Assembly (NCBI GenBank): GCA_023512835.1
Contig: CM042090.1
Location: 24,405,783-24,469,782, forward strand
Reading direction: 5' to 3'
DNA: 64,000 nucleotides
Source of the DNA: Taxillus chinensis
Lineage: Eukaryota > Streptophyta > Magnoliopsida > Santalales > Loranthaceae
The position numbers and the translations under genes are program-made. Positions 34,296 through 46,482 of the stretch are shown here, piece after piece (positions within the stretch are counted from its first letter, which is position 1; each line of letters opens with the position of its first letter). The notes beneath the pieces are model-generated. The model saw only the letters and a list, made by a program, of their open reading frames with translations, was not told the DNA's origin and did no database searches.

Positions 34296-37200
34296 TATCG
34301 GGTATTTGGCTTAGGGAAAAAATGTGTATAGTTTGAATTTGTATTTTTAAAAAAGTGAATATTATTTGTATTTAAATAAAAAAGATACATCTATATCCAT
34401 ATTTCAATAGTAACTATGTATGTAGTGGTTACTATCCCCATATCCAATTTTTAATATAAATATTTGTATATACAAGGTAACTAGCCGGGTCTAATTTTTC
34501 AGTGAGGACTTAGACTAACTAGGAATTTTTTATTTAAGTCTTTTTTTGATAGTAACATTTTAGAGATGGAGTATTTCAAGGTGAGGCAAATGATAAGTTG
34601 GTTTGGATGCAAAATTTGTAACCTATAACCACACGACAAGTGTAGAAAGCATATCAGTTAATAAACCCGATTCGATTGTCCATAAATTTCTTGTAACATT
34701 TTCTTCTTTTATAAATGAGATGGAATCTTACAACATTTTCATCTCTTAGAGATAACGCTTGGCGTTTGATGAAATGACAACCCTTCCAACTCACTTTCCT
34801 CTTAGAAGTCATTTGCCTTACCGTCTGCCTGGTAAGTATGAAAAATGTAATGAAAAAAACAGGTGGAAAAGGGGTGGAAAGAAATTAAATGGAATTTGGT
34901 TTTTCCATGGGGTGATTGGTTAGGGTAGAAAAGAGGTATAAAACAAATAAATAAATATATATTAATTATTAATTTACCATTTTGTCTTTTCATTGCACAA
35001 ATCATGAGCTGTTTGTAAGGATAAAATTGTAATTATATTTATACTATTCACTTCCATAGCATTTTCTCACGTTGAGCTAAGAAAAATTTATCACATTTTC
35101 CAATGCCATTTTCCTTACCTCCTGTTGCTTTTTCGTACCATCCAAGCAGTAGAAATATTTTTTTTCAATAGCTTTTTCATATGCCCGACATTTTTTCATG
35201 CTTTTTCCTCAGCAACCATAGGGTTAATTAATTATGTACGACTTCATGCATTATATTATTTATCTGCTTTATGGAATGATGAATTGATTTAGAGTGTTGC
35301 GGTTATATTTTAGAGGCTTAGTGATCTGATAATTCATACACCAAAAGCATTATTCATAAGATAAATAAAAGTGTTAACAATCATATATAAACTTGAAGCA
35401 TTATATTTTATATAAGTAGATAAGTTAGTTTTAATTATTAAAACTGATAATTTTATTACAACAAATACACATATATAAATGCATGCTAATAAATAGGAAC
35501 CGAATTATATTAAACAGTATATCAACAAATACTTGAATTTATGTTAGCATATTAATGTTGTGGATTAATTTAATAATTTATGAGGATAATGTCTAAATAA
35601 TTAGATTATACTAAGTTGTGCGACATTAATTAATTGTATATTTGTTTTAAAACATATTTATTTACACCCAATTATATACTAATAATAATATTTTATGTTA
35701 AAAAATAATATGTGCAACTGATTTATGTCATCATCGAAAAACAATGCAGTACCTAACATTACTCTTTATATTATAAGCGGAATTAATCAAGAATGCACCT
35801 TTGATGGTGGCTCCTTTGGTGAGTACGTAGCTTGTATTATTTGATATGTAAATGTCAATTCAAATAAATAAGGGAATAAATTACTTTACTATTAATATAT
35901 TTAAAAAAACAAACAAATAAATAGGAAAAAGAATAAGCACTACGATACTTAATAAATTTTAATGGAATGGATAAATTAGATAAAATACCCCTTCATTGTT
36001 TTGGTAAAATTTAACCCACCAAGTAAAGACAACAAAATATTCAACAAAAATCCATATTTCACGTGTGTATATATATATATTGGGGACAAATCTTATATGG
36101 CCAAAATAAAATCAATAAAGCTTCTCTGAAACCTCCGTAAAAAAATCCATTGAAAAAGAACTTCACGAGAGAGGCTTTTCCATGAAAAAAAGGGAATGTA
36201 AATGGAAGATAAAATAATATGAAAAAAAATACATAGATTGCCACGAAGGCTTACAGACTAAACAGGACGATAAGTAATAAGACAGTAAAAGGAAAAAAGA
36301 TCGATGAAATAACCTGAGTGCAAAGCAATGTAACCTGCGAAGAGATCAACGAGAAACACCAACAAATAATAAAAAAAAATGTAGGAAAAGAAACTTTATA
36401 ATTGTTGCCACCAGCAAAGGAGCCCACAAATCACCACGACACAAGACTTTTTAAATACACACCACGCAATAGAAAACAAAAACATTAAAATTGGTGACAA
36501 GATAATATAACATGCATGCTATTTAAAATTTGGGATTAAACACTTATTAGTACACTCTTAGCATTATAAACTAAACTCACACATAGATAAAAACATACAC
36601 TATATCTTTTAAAAACCTTATAAATTTCATTTTTCTATGCATATATTTATTCTTTGAAATAATATTTTTAATTATTTTTATTATATGTTTCTCTCCCTTT
36701 CATTTATTAAAACGACTCAAAAGTCTCAATTTATTATTAATAAACACACAAATAATATATATGAAAAAATATTATAATATCAAATTCAAGAATTTAGTGT
36801 ACATTTTCTATTTTTATATTTTATTCCAGAAAACCGACTGAAGAGATTTTTTTTGCAAACTTTTAAAATTTATTATTAAATTATTTAAAAAAACAATTAT
36901 ATGAATGCGATGAGAGAACTAAACACACTTGGAAAAAAACAATCAAAAATGTGTCGGAGCATATGAGAATTATTGAAAATGTGAAAAAAATAGTAGTTGG
37001 TAAGGTGTAAAACAAAGTTTTAAAAAATAATATGTATTATCAATTTTATTATTTATGTTTAAAATAAAAAATAAAATTAATTTGAGTATTTTTGAGAAAA
37101 ATGAGTACTATTTTTTTATGTTTCAAAGCATTTCTAATTCATTAGCAAAAGCAAAAATAAAATTCATATTTAGCTAAAAATAATCGTCAATGCATTAGAT

Positions 37201-40200
37201 AAACTATTAGTAAAACTAGTAAAAAAAAGATAAATATGAATTTAACTTTTACTTTAAGTCATATATATTTACTGGCTGAAAAAAAAAAGATAAATATGAA
37301 TTTTGCTTTTGCTTTGCTCAACCTTTTCCTCCCCCAGCGTTGTCCCCCTGCGCGTGCTGCTCCTTTGCCCAGCAAATTTATTAGAATTTGAAAAAAATAT
37401 AAAAAAAGGATAAATTAAAAAAATAGATAAATAAGATTAAATTATTACTAGTAAAAATATTAATTTAACTTAAAATTTTAGCAGATAAAATCCGGAAACG
37501 CTGTAAAAAAGTTTCATACGGTTTTTCAACAAGCTGATAACTTTTCCACGAAAACGATGCATTGGAGAAAAAAATCATATATATTTTTCACTTTTGTATC
37601 TTTTCACATCTCCCACGGTACGGTTTATATGTCCCAAATATATAATTAAAATTTTAAACTACAGAACCATATGGCCAAAGTTTAACAAATTTGAATATTC
37701 AAAGTTACACGAATTTGTTAAATTTAGCAAATTTAATAAATTCCACTAACTTTGTCCATTGTTTTTTTTAGAAATACAGGTGCTGACTTTGATTTAGTCA
37801 TTGTCAAGGCTGCTGCAATCAACAAAAGCAGAACTTGATTGATTGGACCATTAGAGTACAGTTGTATGTCCAACATATAAAACTAAAATATGAAACTCCT
37901 GGACCACAGCATATCGACCCAAAATACAATGCCAAACTTCAACTACCATTAGAATACTATTCTAAGTGATGTTCATTGCCCATCAACTACCATAAAATAC
38001 AAATTTTATCTTTGTCCGTCATTTAAAAATTAAAAATACTAAACTATTCCGTCTCTTCAATATAACCTCTGGCATGGCGGCTGCTGCTGCCGGCAAACAG
38101 GCGTACTTTTTTTTTAACTATTAATTCCGATCTTAGACCATGTTATCTATTTTTTATTTTAGTTAAAAAATATTTTAATAATTTAATTTAATTATATTTT
38201 TTATATTTTTAATTTAAACAATTATTTTTTTTGGTATAATTAAATTATGATTCAGATAATAACTATAAATTTATGGGCTTATTTGGTTGAATTGTTTCAA
38301 AATTATAAAGAAAATTAATCAGATAATTTTATCTCAATCGACAATCGGATGTTGATGTGTCATAAACACATCATCGGAATAGTCAGATTATGATTTTAAA
38401 TTGAGACTCGTTTCAAAATATGTGATTATGTTTTTAAAAATATAATAACAAGTGTACTTTTATTAAAAATCTTTTATGTCTATTATTTTATTATTCTGAC
38501 TCATCATATTTTATTTTTATCAGATTTTAGTGAGATCTGATTTTTAAAAAATATTTGTTTTAAAATAAGTTTTCTTATCAAATATAATTATTTTTTAAAA
38601 TTTATAATCAAAACTCTAATTACAATAAAAGTTAAATCATAAAATTTAAACATAAAATTAAAAGTACGTACAAATAACCTTTTTATTTTAAGAACACCAC
38701 TAAACTGCTCACATAGTATATATATATCTAATACCTCGTAAAAGGTAAATAAATAAACCATAAAAGTCGCAACAACTATACTTTAAAGATTTGTTCATTA
38801 ATCATTATCTATTTTGTAAAAGTACTATTATAAATAAACTTAATATTTGTTCATTAGTATGTATGTCAATGTTAGGATATGTTGACAGGTCACGTACGTA
38901 AAATTACACGTAAGAAATTAGGCTACGCCTTGAAAAAAAAAAAAAAACAAAAACGTCAGCGACCAGCCGACCACGAGTAAAAAAAGGTTGCCATGAGAAG
39001 AAAATCTTAAATGCTTCGCACTACAGTCGCTCGCGGACCACCATGCACGAGCGCACAAATAGAGATATGGCCTCCAACATTTCAACTAAACGTTTAAAAC
39101 GTTTCAATATTGTACCGTATATCCAATCCACCGCAAATAATGATAATATGATGCCTAAAAATCAGATATTATAGGACCATGAGTAAAAGGATATTTGAAC
39201 TCAGTTGGGTATTCTTCATTAATAAATTCAATCAAATAAAAACAAAAAATCATGAAATTCATGCTAGTTTATTAATATTTACAAATAATCCAAACATTAA
39301 TTCACAGAAAGTATTCATAAATACACTATTCATTTATTTATTTATGAACTCAATAGTTTATTCATTTACTGAACAGATTGTAAATTAAAATATTAATTAC
39401 TTAAAATTTATAAATAAATATTCATTTGTTTCTTTGTTAAATTATTAATGTAATTATTGATGATTTTAAATATTATTCGCGAATATAGTTTTATTTGAAT
39501 TTTGTTTATCTTTCATAAATAAAAAAATATATTCACGTGAATAAATATAAATAATTTTTTATCAAAAACCAAAGAGAACCACTTATGCGTTTACAATCCT
39601 TCCTCGTAGTGTAATAACTATGCAGTCACCAAATGTGTAATAACATTCATTTTCTCTAAGTAAATTTGTAATAACGATGCAGTCGCCACACGGGGGACTT
39701 TGTAATTATTTTACTGACACAATATATAATTGTAATAATAAATAATTTTTAAGATGCAAACATATATATCCAATTTTGTTTTCATTTAAAAGTTATATAC
39801 ATATTTTAGATAGAACGATAATTATAACATAAACAAATACAGATATTATTATTATATTCGTTTATGATCTGAATAGTAGCATGCGAGTAAGAATATAAGC
39901 GTTGAATACATATTTTCTCATGGCATCCATCGAATACAATTTTTCTTTCTAGGTGTAAAAATAATTATCACCATGAGTCCATCAAAATATATTTTATGTT
40001 GGAAGGTCAAATAGTCAACCAACCGACTTCTCTCTTTGACCCACAATTCATTTTAATCATTCAAAAGTTTGGTATAGTCAAATTGATCGGGCTTGTCGAA
40101 ATTTTATTTTATTATTTTACGCAACAAATCACGATGAATAATGTAAGTTTATAACCGACCAGAATTTCTGTCCACCCCATGTATCTTATCACATCTTATC

Positions 40201-41738
40201 CCAATATTGGCCGATGAACATGACCCCCAGATTAATCTGTCACCATCGAGCATCGAGCACGGGACCAACATGTGGCCGATGAATGATCGAATGAAGCAAG
40301 TCCTCGCCTCACGGGTTGCTACAGCAGTCGCGTCCTTGCGATCGAAACTCCAGTCCTGTCTTCACAGGCCTCCAGCAAATTCAATTATTCAAAAACTCAC
40401 CTTTTACGGTTAAAATTAACAGCCACAATGCTTTAACATCAATAATATCAACGTCTTATGTTCGAGATCAAACAACAAAAAGTCAAAATATAATTTTGTT
40501 TCAAAACAACAGCTTTTGAGTTCTCCTACATTAAACGTTACTATCAATCATAGGCATAGCAAAGGTAAATAAATAAATAAATAAAAGAAATATAATCACT
40601 CACATTAAATTTCTAAAAATTATCTAAATAGTCAAAAATAGTAATGAACGATTGATAACATTCTAACTTTTTTTTTTCAAAGTAGACAGATACAATAAGA
40701 AACTCGTTAATTCATTCATGTGCATTACTCGCTAGTCGTAGTTTCTTTTTATGTACACACTGTCCGTCGTTCTTACCGATTTAATGGTAATGAAGTGTTT
40801 GGATCGATGCTCGTTTATTTTTGGTTTTCAGTACGAATATGAACCGTGAAAACGTAGCCTATCGATCCTTTAAACCTGATAGTGAACTACGAACCTTTTA
40901 ACTATAACAAGTTAAGTGTACACTATTGGAGTTGAAATTATCACAACCATGACGCCAGACTTGCCTACTAGATCTCCAAAAAGCATTGATATTCAATCAA
41001 AAGAATTACAACCGAATTGATAATCGAACTGACAAGGCACAATTTCAGTCATAGTATGTATTTAGAAAATATATAATAGTTTGAATTATGCTACATCAGT
41101 CCAATTATCAATCCTATTGTGATTAATCTTGCTAGCTTTTTTTATTGATCTCCAAATATATGTGTATAAGTGTATATCAACCCCAAAAACATCCTCTAGT
41201 CCCATCAATTTGAAAGTAAACGATGAAATAAATAAAAGGAATAGTATAGTCTAATAACTGTGCACAACCTAAATATAAGATAAAACCACAAGAAACAAAA
41301 GTTAAATGTTAGTTTTGTTATTATGGGTATGAACTTCCCCGATATAAGCCTTCGTCTCCAAGCTTTTCTTTCGTTTGCATCTAACTTCAAAAAGCTTTTG
41401 ACTTTTTTGCTTTTAAACTTTTACGGCCCTCCTTACAAGGCTCTAAAGACCTTGATCAACATCCACAAGGTTACACTTAGTTATATTGTTAATTGGGATG
41501 CCCTTGCCAAAATCAAATAGGAAAACAAACACGAGATAATATAATATAGCTATGATATACATGTCGAGCAAGTTAATGATATCACAAAATCAGCCAAAAA
41601 TATATAAATAAACAACTTCATCACCATCACCAGCGAAGAGAAAATGTCTCAACATTTTCTGATGATATCTTATGTATTCAATCCTTAATTTATTTTCTTA
41701 GGATTATCATATTAGTTATTATCTTCCCATTTATGGAG
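34296..41738. other. Long intergenic stretch, AT-rich; no gene recognised
   Basis: No protein gene, RNA gene or intact transposon could be supported in these 7.4 kb. Points of note are (TA)n runs at 36067 and 38719, an A-run at 38935, a short C-rich patch at 37320-37375 inside a TAATTCATTAGCAAAAGCAA-type AT-rich repeat, and a GC-richer patch at 40200-40400 with an unremarkable 68-codon frame. Confidence 0.5.
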
Positions 41739-41741
41739 TTA

Positions 41742-42122
41742 AAGCATCCACATTTGGTTTGGTATAATCAAACATTTCATATAATATAGGAAAAATATAT
41801 AAATTTGTACAAAAAATATCTAAAATAGGATATAAAGATATAAAATGAATAATAAATCTATATATTTTGAAATTTACTATTCGTTGCTAAATACTTTATA
41901 TAAGATTTTTTAATATATAATATCATATTAGTACACTTTTGATTGATTGTAATGAATGAAGAGAAGAAAGAGAAAATAATAAAATAAATAAAATAGTAAA
42001 TAAATGTTGATAAAAATAAAAAATGTGATGTTTGATGTTTTGAATAAAAGCAAAATTTAAGAAGTATATATATTATTCATCTCGGAACAGGGATGAGGAT
42101 ACCAAACTAATTGTAAATGCTT
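41742..42122. mobile_element. PIF/Harbinger-type MITE, 381 bp, TTA target duplication
   Basis: Left end AAGCATCCACATTTGGTTTG, right end the complement of AAGCATTTACAATTAGTTTG. TTA lies on both sides (41739-41741, 42123-42125). The interior word TTTTGATTGATTGTAATGAA matches the MITE at 33903. Confidence 0.75.
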
Positions 42123-42125
42123 TTA

Positions 42126-44880
42126 CACTCAGTCTTAACGTTAGCTCAATTTGCATAGGTCTTCCGATTATTTCGTTTATTAAATGTTGTATTGAATTAA
42201 TACAGTGACTAGTGACTCATGCGTGTGCATATAAACATAAAGGATTGTTTATTTGATACAAGTTTTAATTTATGTATTTTATTGAAATTTATATTAAATT
42301 GTAATATAAAAATAATATTCAAAGATAATGTATTTTAAAAAAGAATATATGTTTTTTAAATTAAATTTTATAAAAATGAAACAAATATATTATTATGTGC
42401 ATATATAATAAAACAACAAATAATAAAAATAAATACAGTTATTTTTTAAATAATTGTATAAATATTATTTTTATTTTTAAAATTATAAGATTAAATAATT
42501 TTAAATTTATCTAAAGTTTTTTTTTTTAAAATCACATTAGTCGTAACACAGGCCGAGTTTCCTAAGTTCAGTAATAATAAGAAGAAAGGAGCAATTCGTT
42601 TCGTCGCATATTGATCAGAGCATATATATATATATATATATTGGAAATTCAACAACTTTTACTTATGTAATGTCACATTAGCGGGCCCGGCACCGATCCA
42701 AATTTCCTTTTCCATTTGTTGTTAGTCTCAAACACGGTATCGGTGGGTGTCCTCCATAATTGACTTCCACCTCGGGTGTTACGAAATCAATCACTCGAGT
42801 GTTGCTGGATTAAAAGACTAATACTAATAATAATATCCATCTCTAACCAACTCCGTAAACCAACGGCAAGTCTAACATACTTGCACCGTGGTTGGACCGT
42901 CACATCCGTTCCCTCACCTCTCACGCGGTGGGTCAACAATCACAGCCCGAAACTGTGATCTAAATGATCACTCGAACTTATTATGGTCAATAATCAAAAC
43001 CGACAACTGTAATCTAATGCTCACTACTTGGAGTTGGACTGGTTAAAGCCGACAGCAGTGGCCAGGGTGGACCATATCTTTTTCCTCGTGGCACCTATGA
43101 CACCACCATTGAAACGGCAGCAATTATTTTACTCTCACCTTTTCTTTTTTTCTTTTCATATTTCTTTAATAATATTATTGAAAAAAATATATTGGATGTA
43201 TTAGCCGCATCTCTAATTCGTCCAAAGTAATTTTTTTTGACTTAAATTATATTTTAATGATCTAACTAATTCATTAGCAAAAAATAATAACAAAAATTAA
43301 ATATAACTTTAACTTTGATTTATCTGCTCAAACTCAACAAATAAGTAAATTCTAAGTAACATTCTCTTCACTATTCCCCTAGTCAGCCATCTCATTTCCT
43401 CAAAGCTTGGCTTCCCCATTGGCTCCTAGCCGTGCCCCTCCCCCCCATCTCCCTTTCTCTCACCTTCCCTTAGATCATTGTGCTGCTTAAATAAAACATA
43501 TAAATGATATAGCATATTATTAGTTACAAAAATATTAGCTATTCATTTTTAATTTAATAGAATTGAAGATGCTCGAATGATATTATACTGGGAGCATATT
43601 TGTGTCGGAAAGTATGCATTTAAAACAACTATAAAAGCTTTTTTTATTATCAAAGTCAAATAATATTATATTATTAATTTTAATTTCTATGGTGTGCAGG
43701 GTGTAAAAATGTACTCTTTATTTGCAATTAGTAATAATGTCATTAATATTTTTTTTAAATATAAAAATAAAATAAAAAAACTTTTGAAATTGCCCTTAAA
43801 ACACAAAAATGCTCAGGTTAGCTTATTCTCGTTTAAAATATGCACTGTAAAATATATTGTTGCAGATCTTCATTTCACGGGCAATATTGCAGCATGACCC
43901 ATGTAAAGAAATTTTATGCCTGCGGAGATTGAGATCTTTGTATCTCATTTTATTCGGTCCAACTACTCGCCAACATAATGTCAGACCACGTTTTGCCCAA
44001 AAAAAGCATAGGCTTACAGGAGCTCCTATATAAGCGATAAGAATTGACGTCATCATGAATAATATAATATAACCAGAGAGGAAAAACATTTAATTTTAAT
44101 AATATAATTTTAATCATCTTTATATCATTCAAAATTTAATTAAATTTTGATTGTAAAATTCCTGGAGTAACACCCACCCACAATCTAATTTGAGAGTGAG
44201 GGAGAGGCTATTACCGAAGAGCCTTCTTCGGTGTTGCTCGATTGGTTGGTTGGAGAACCGTATGTGGGCGGTAAAGAAGGTCAATTCTTGTCACTTGGGA
44301 GCTTTAGATCAAGGAAGTAATTGTTGTTGCTCATTGCAGCAATTGTTTGACATAACTAAAAGGCAAATATAATAAAAAAAACATCAAGATACTAATCCAT
44401 AAACTTAACAAAGGCGGCACAACTTCCACTTGCTCGACTTATTAAACTCAACCACTTTATTGGTTGCTTGTTGCCTATAATTTGCAAATGAAGGGAGGGA
44501 GGTGCATAACGTGTATTCGCTCCGTCGAAAGACAAAAAATGCTCGAAGAATTCGACACGCACAACGAATAATCTTGAAACATGTCTTAGAAAAACACGCT
44601 CTAAGAGCGTATTTGTTTTCGGAATATGTTTTCTGTTTTTCAATATCAAAAATATATCTTTTTTATGTTTGTTATAAAATATTTTTGAATGCCGAAAAAT
44701 AAAAATACTTTATGTGTATTTTTATTTTTTTCAATTTGTTAAACAAAAGCAAAACAGCAAACCAAGCAAAGAAAAAACAAAATTCGATGATAGTTTTTAT
44801 AAATATTGAGTATCAAATAAAATAGCGGTACCAAATTAGAGTGGTTGGTTATTGAACTCAGTTTTCTGTTTTAAGTAGGG
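42126..44880. other. Intergenic; possible third MITE at 43204-43575
   Basis: A TA microsatellite of about 11 units lies at 42623. At 43204 GCCGCATCTCTAATTC follows TTA, and GAATTGAAGATGCTC near 43561 is its rough complement. Between them is AT-rich sequence with a C-rich core (43376-43470). Its right side lacks TTA, so the call is weak. No gene was recognised. Confidence 0.4.
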
Positions 44881-44884
44881 TGTA

Positions 44885-45440
44885 CTTTAAATTGCCAAAT
44901 CGCTGAAATCAGTCTTAAACCGATATGCCAAAATCGCTAATTTATCAAACCGTTGAATCGAAAAAAAATAATTTGATTTGATTTGAAACCGAATAATATA
45001 TTAGCTTGGTTTGATTTGTGATTTCAAAATCGCAGTTTAAACCAAACCGAACCGAATAATATTATTATTTACTTATTTTTTATTTTAATTTTATGTCTTG
45101 AAATTTATTTATTTAATATTATTCGCTAATATTTGATGCGTTATATTTATGAATTATATTATTTAATTTTTAAACTTATAATTATACATTTTGACATATA
45201 TTAGTATTGATATGCTTACACTATATATATATATTTATTTTATATCATTTTAATTTTAAGAACTCAAAAATTATTGAATTAAATTCAAACAACCGGTTCA
45301 AATTGAACCGAATCAAATTGAATCAGTTCGATTCGATTCGATTTGATTTAAGTAACATGTTTGATTTGATTTGTTATAGTCCAAACCAAAATAATTAGAA
45401 AAATAAATTAAATCAATTCAAATCGAAGCTATTCTAGTTT
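44885..45440. repeat. Dispersed GGTTTGGTTT-rich repeat, copy 2
   Basis: Aligns with 28600-29180 in the same orientation with scattered substitutions and small indels. Examples are AAATCGCTGAAA near the left end and TTAGTATTGATATGCTTA in the middle. The final 50 bp are more diverged. Noncoding. Confidence 0.7.
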
Positions 45441-46482
45441 TAAGTACTGGAATTTTTTAAAGTTTTTTTTGATATATGTTTTCAGATTTGATTTTCAAGG
45501 ACGACTTATTTTTAAATGGCAGGGAATTTTTTTTTTGTCGGTGATTTTATTATTTTTTTTGAAAACTTTTTTCAAGGACGACTTTTTTTTTTTTTTTTCC
45601 AGGTACACTGACGCTGGATGCCTGCCATCCCGGCCCTGCCACTAGACGCTCACCATCCGGGCCCCCTCCAATGGGCGCCCACCACTTCCCTGCCGATGCG
45701 ACGGCCGCCCATCCCCCCTCCGGTTGTGCATCACCCTGTGACGCCACTCACCCCCCGCCACTGGACGCTCGCCTACCCTCCGCTAGAAAAGAAAATATTT
45801 TGTTGAAAACATTATCGAAACAAAAATAACTTGTTTTCAATTTTACTAAAAATTATTTTTAATAATATAATTTTTGAGAACAGAATACTAAAAATAATAA
45901 TATATATGTATAGTTATAGTTATATTTATGTGTATATATATAAATATAAATTTTAATTATAGTTATATATATATATATGAACTTATGATTTAAAAAATTA
46001 TTAATTTAAAATATGATAAATATGTAAGTATATAATTTAAAATAATAGAATATCAATTCATTGATTTGTTAGATAGCATTATAGGCTAAAAGTGTTAACT
46101 CCAATCATAAAATCAAATCTATATATATCAAATAAAATATTTTTTTATAAAAGTCATGATTCAAGCTCCAAACCGGTCCATTTTGATTTGAAAAGCAACA
46201 AAATTTATGTACTTTATAAAATATGAATGTAATAACATAATTACAGTTATGTCGAGAATTGTAATTTATTATTATTTCCCTTGAACCAACTATAATTACA
46301 GGTATCCGTATAATAACAACGCAAGCGGGTAGGAATAAAAAAATAAAACCAAAATTGTATGTTTAAAAGCAGCAGACGACCCCAACGAGGTTCACGCATT
46401 CGCTCTCCTTGTGTCGTATCTCGCGCTCTCTGTCTCTCTCTCTCTCCCACGAACACACTCACAAACACGGAGGCGAACAACA
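45441..46482. other. Intergenic to FPS promoter; C-rich patch and pyrimidine-rich leader
   Basis: A GC-rich patch (45600-45785) follows two T-runs, with low-complexity Pro/His or Gly/Trp frames that I do not accept as genes. The last 90 bp before the FPS start contain CTCTCTGTCTCTCTCTCTCT, a pyrimidine patch typical of plant core promoters and leaders. I cannot place a TATA box with confidence. Confidence 0.5.

Noticed and set aside
42623..42642. TA-rich stretch as a possible TATA promoter
   Set aside because: A pure TA microsatellite with no gene downstream.
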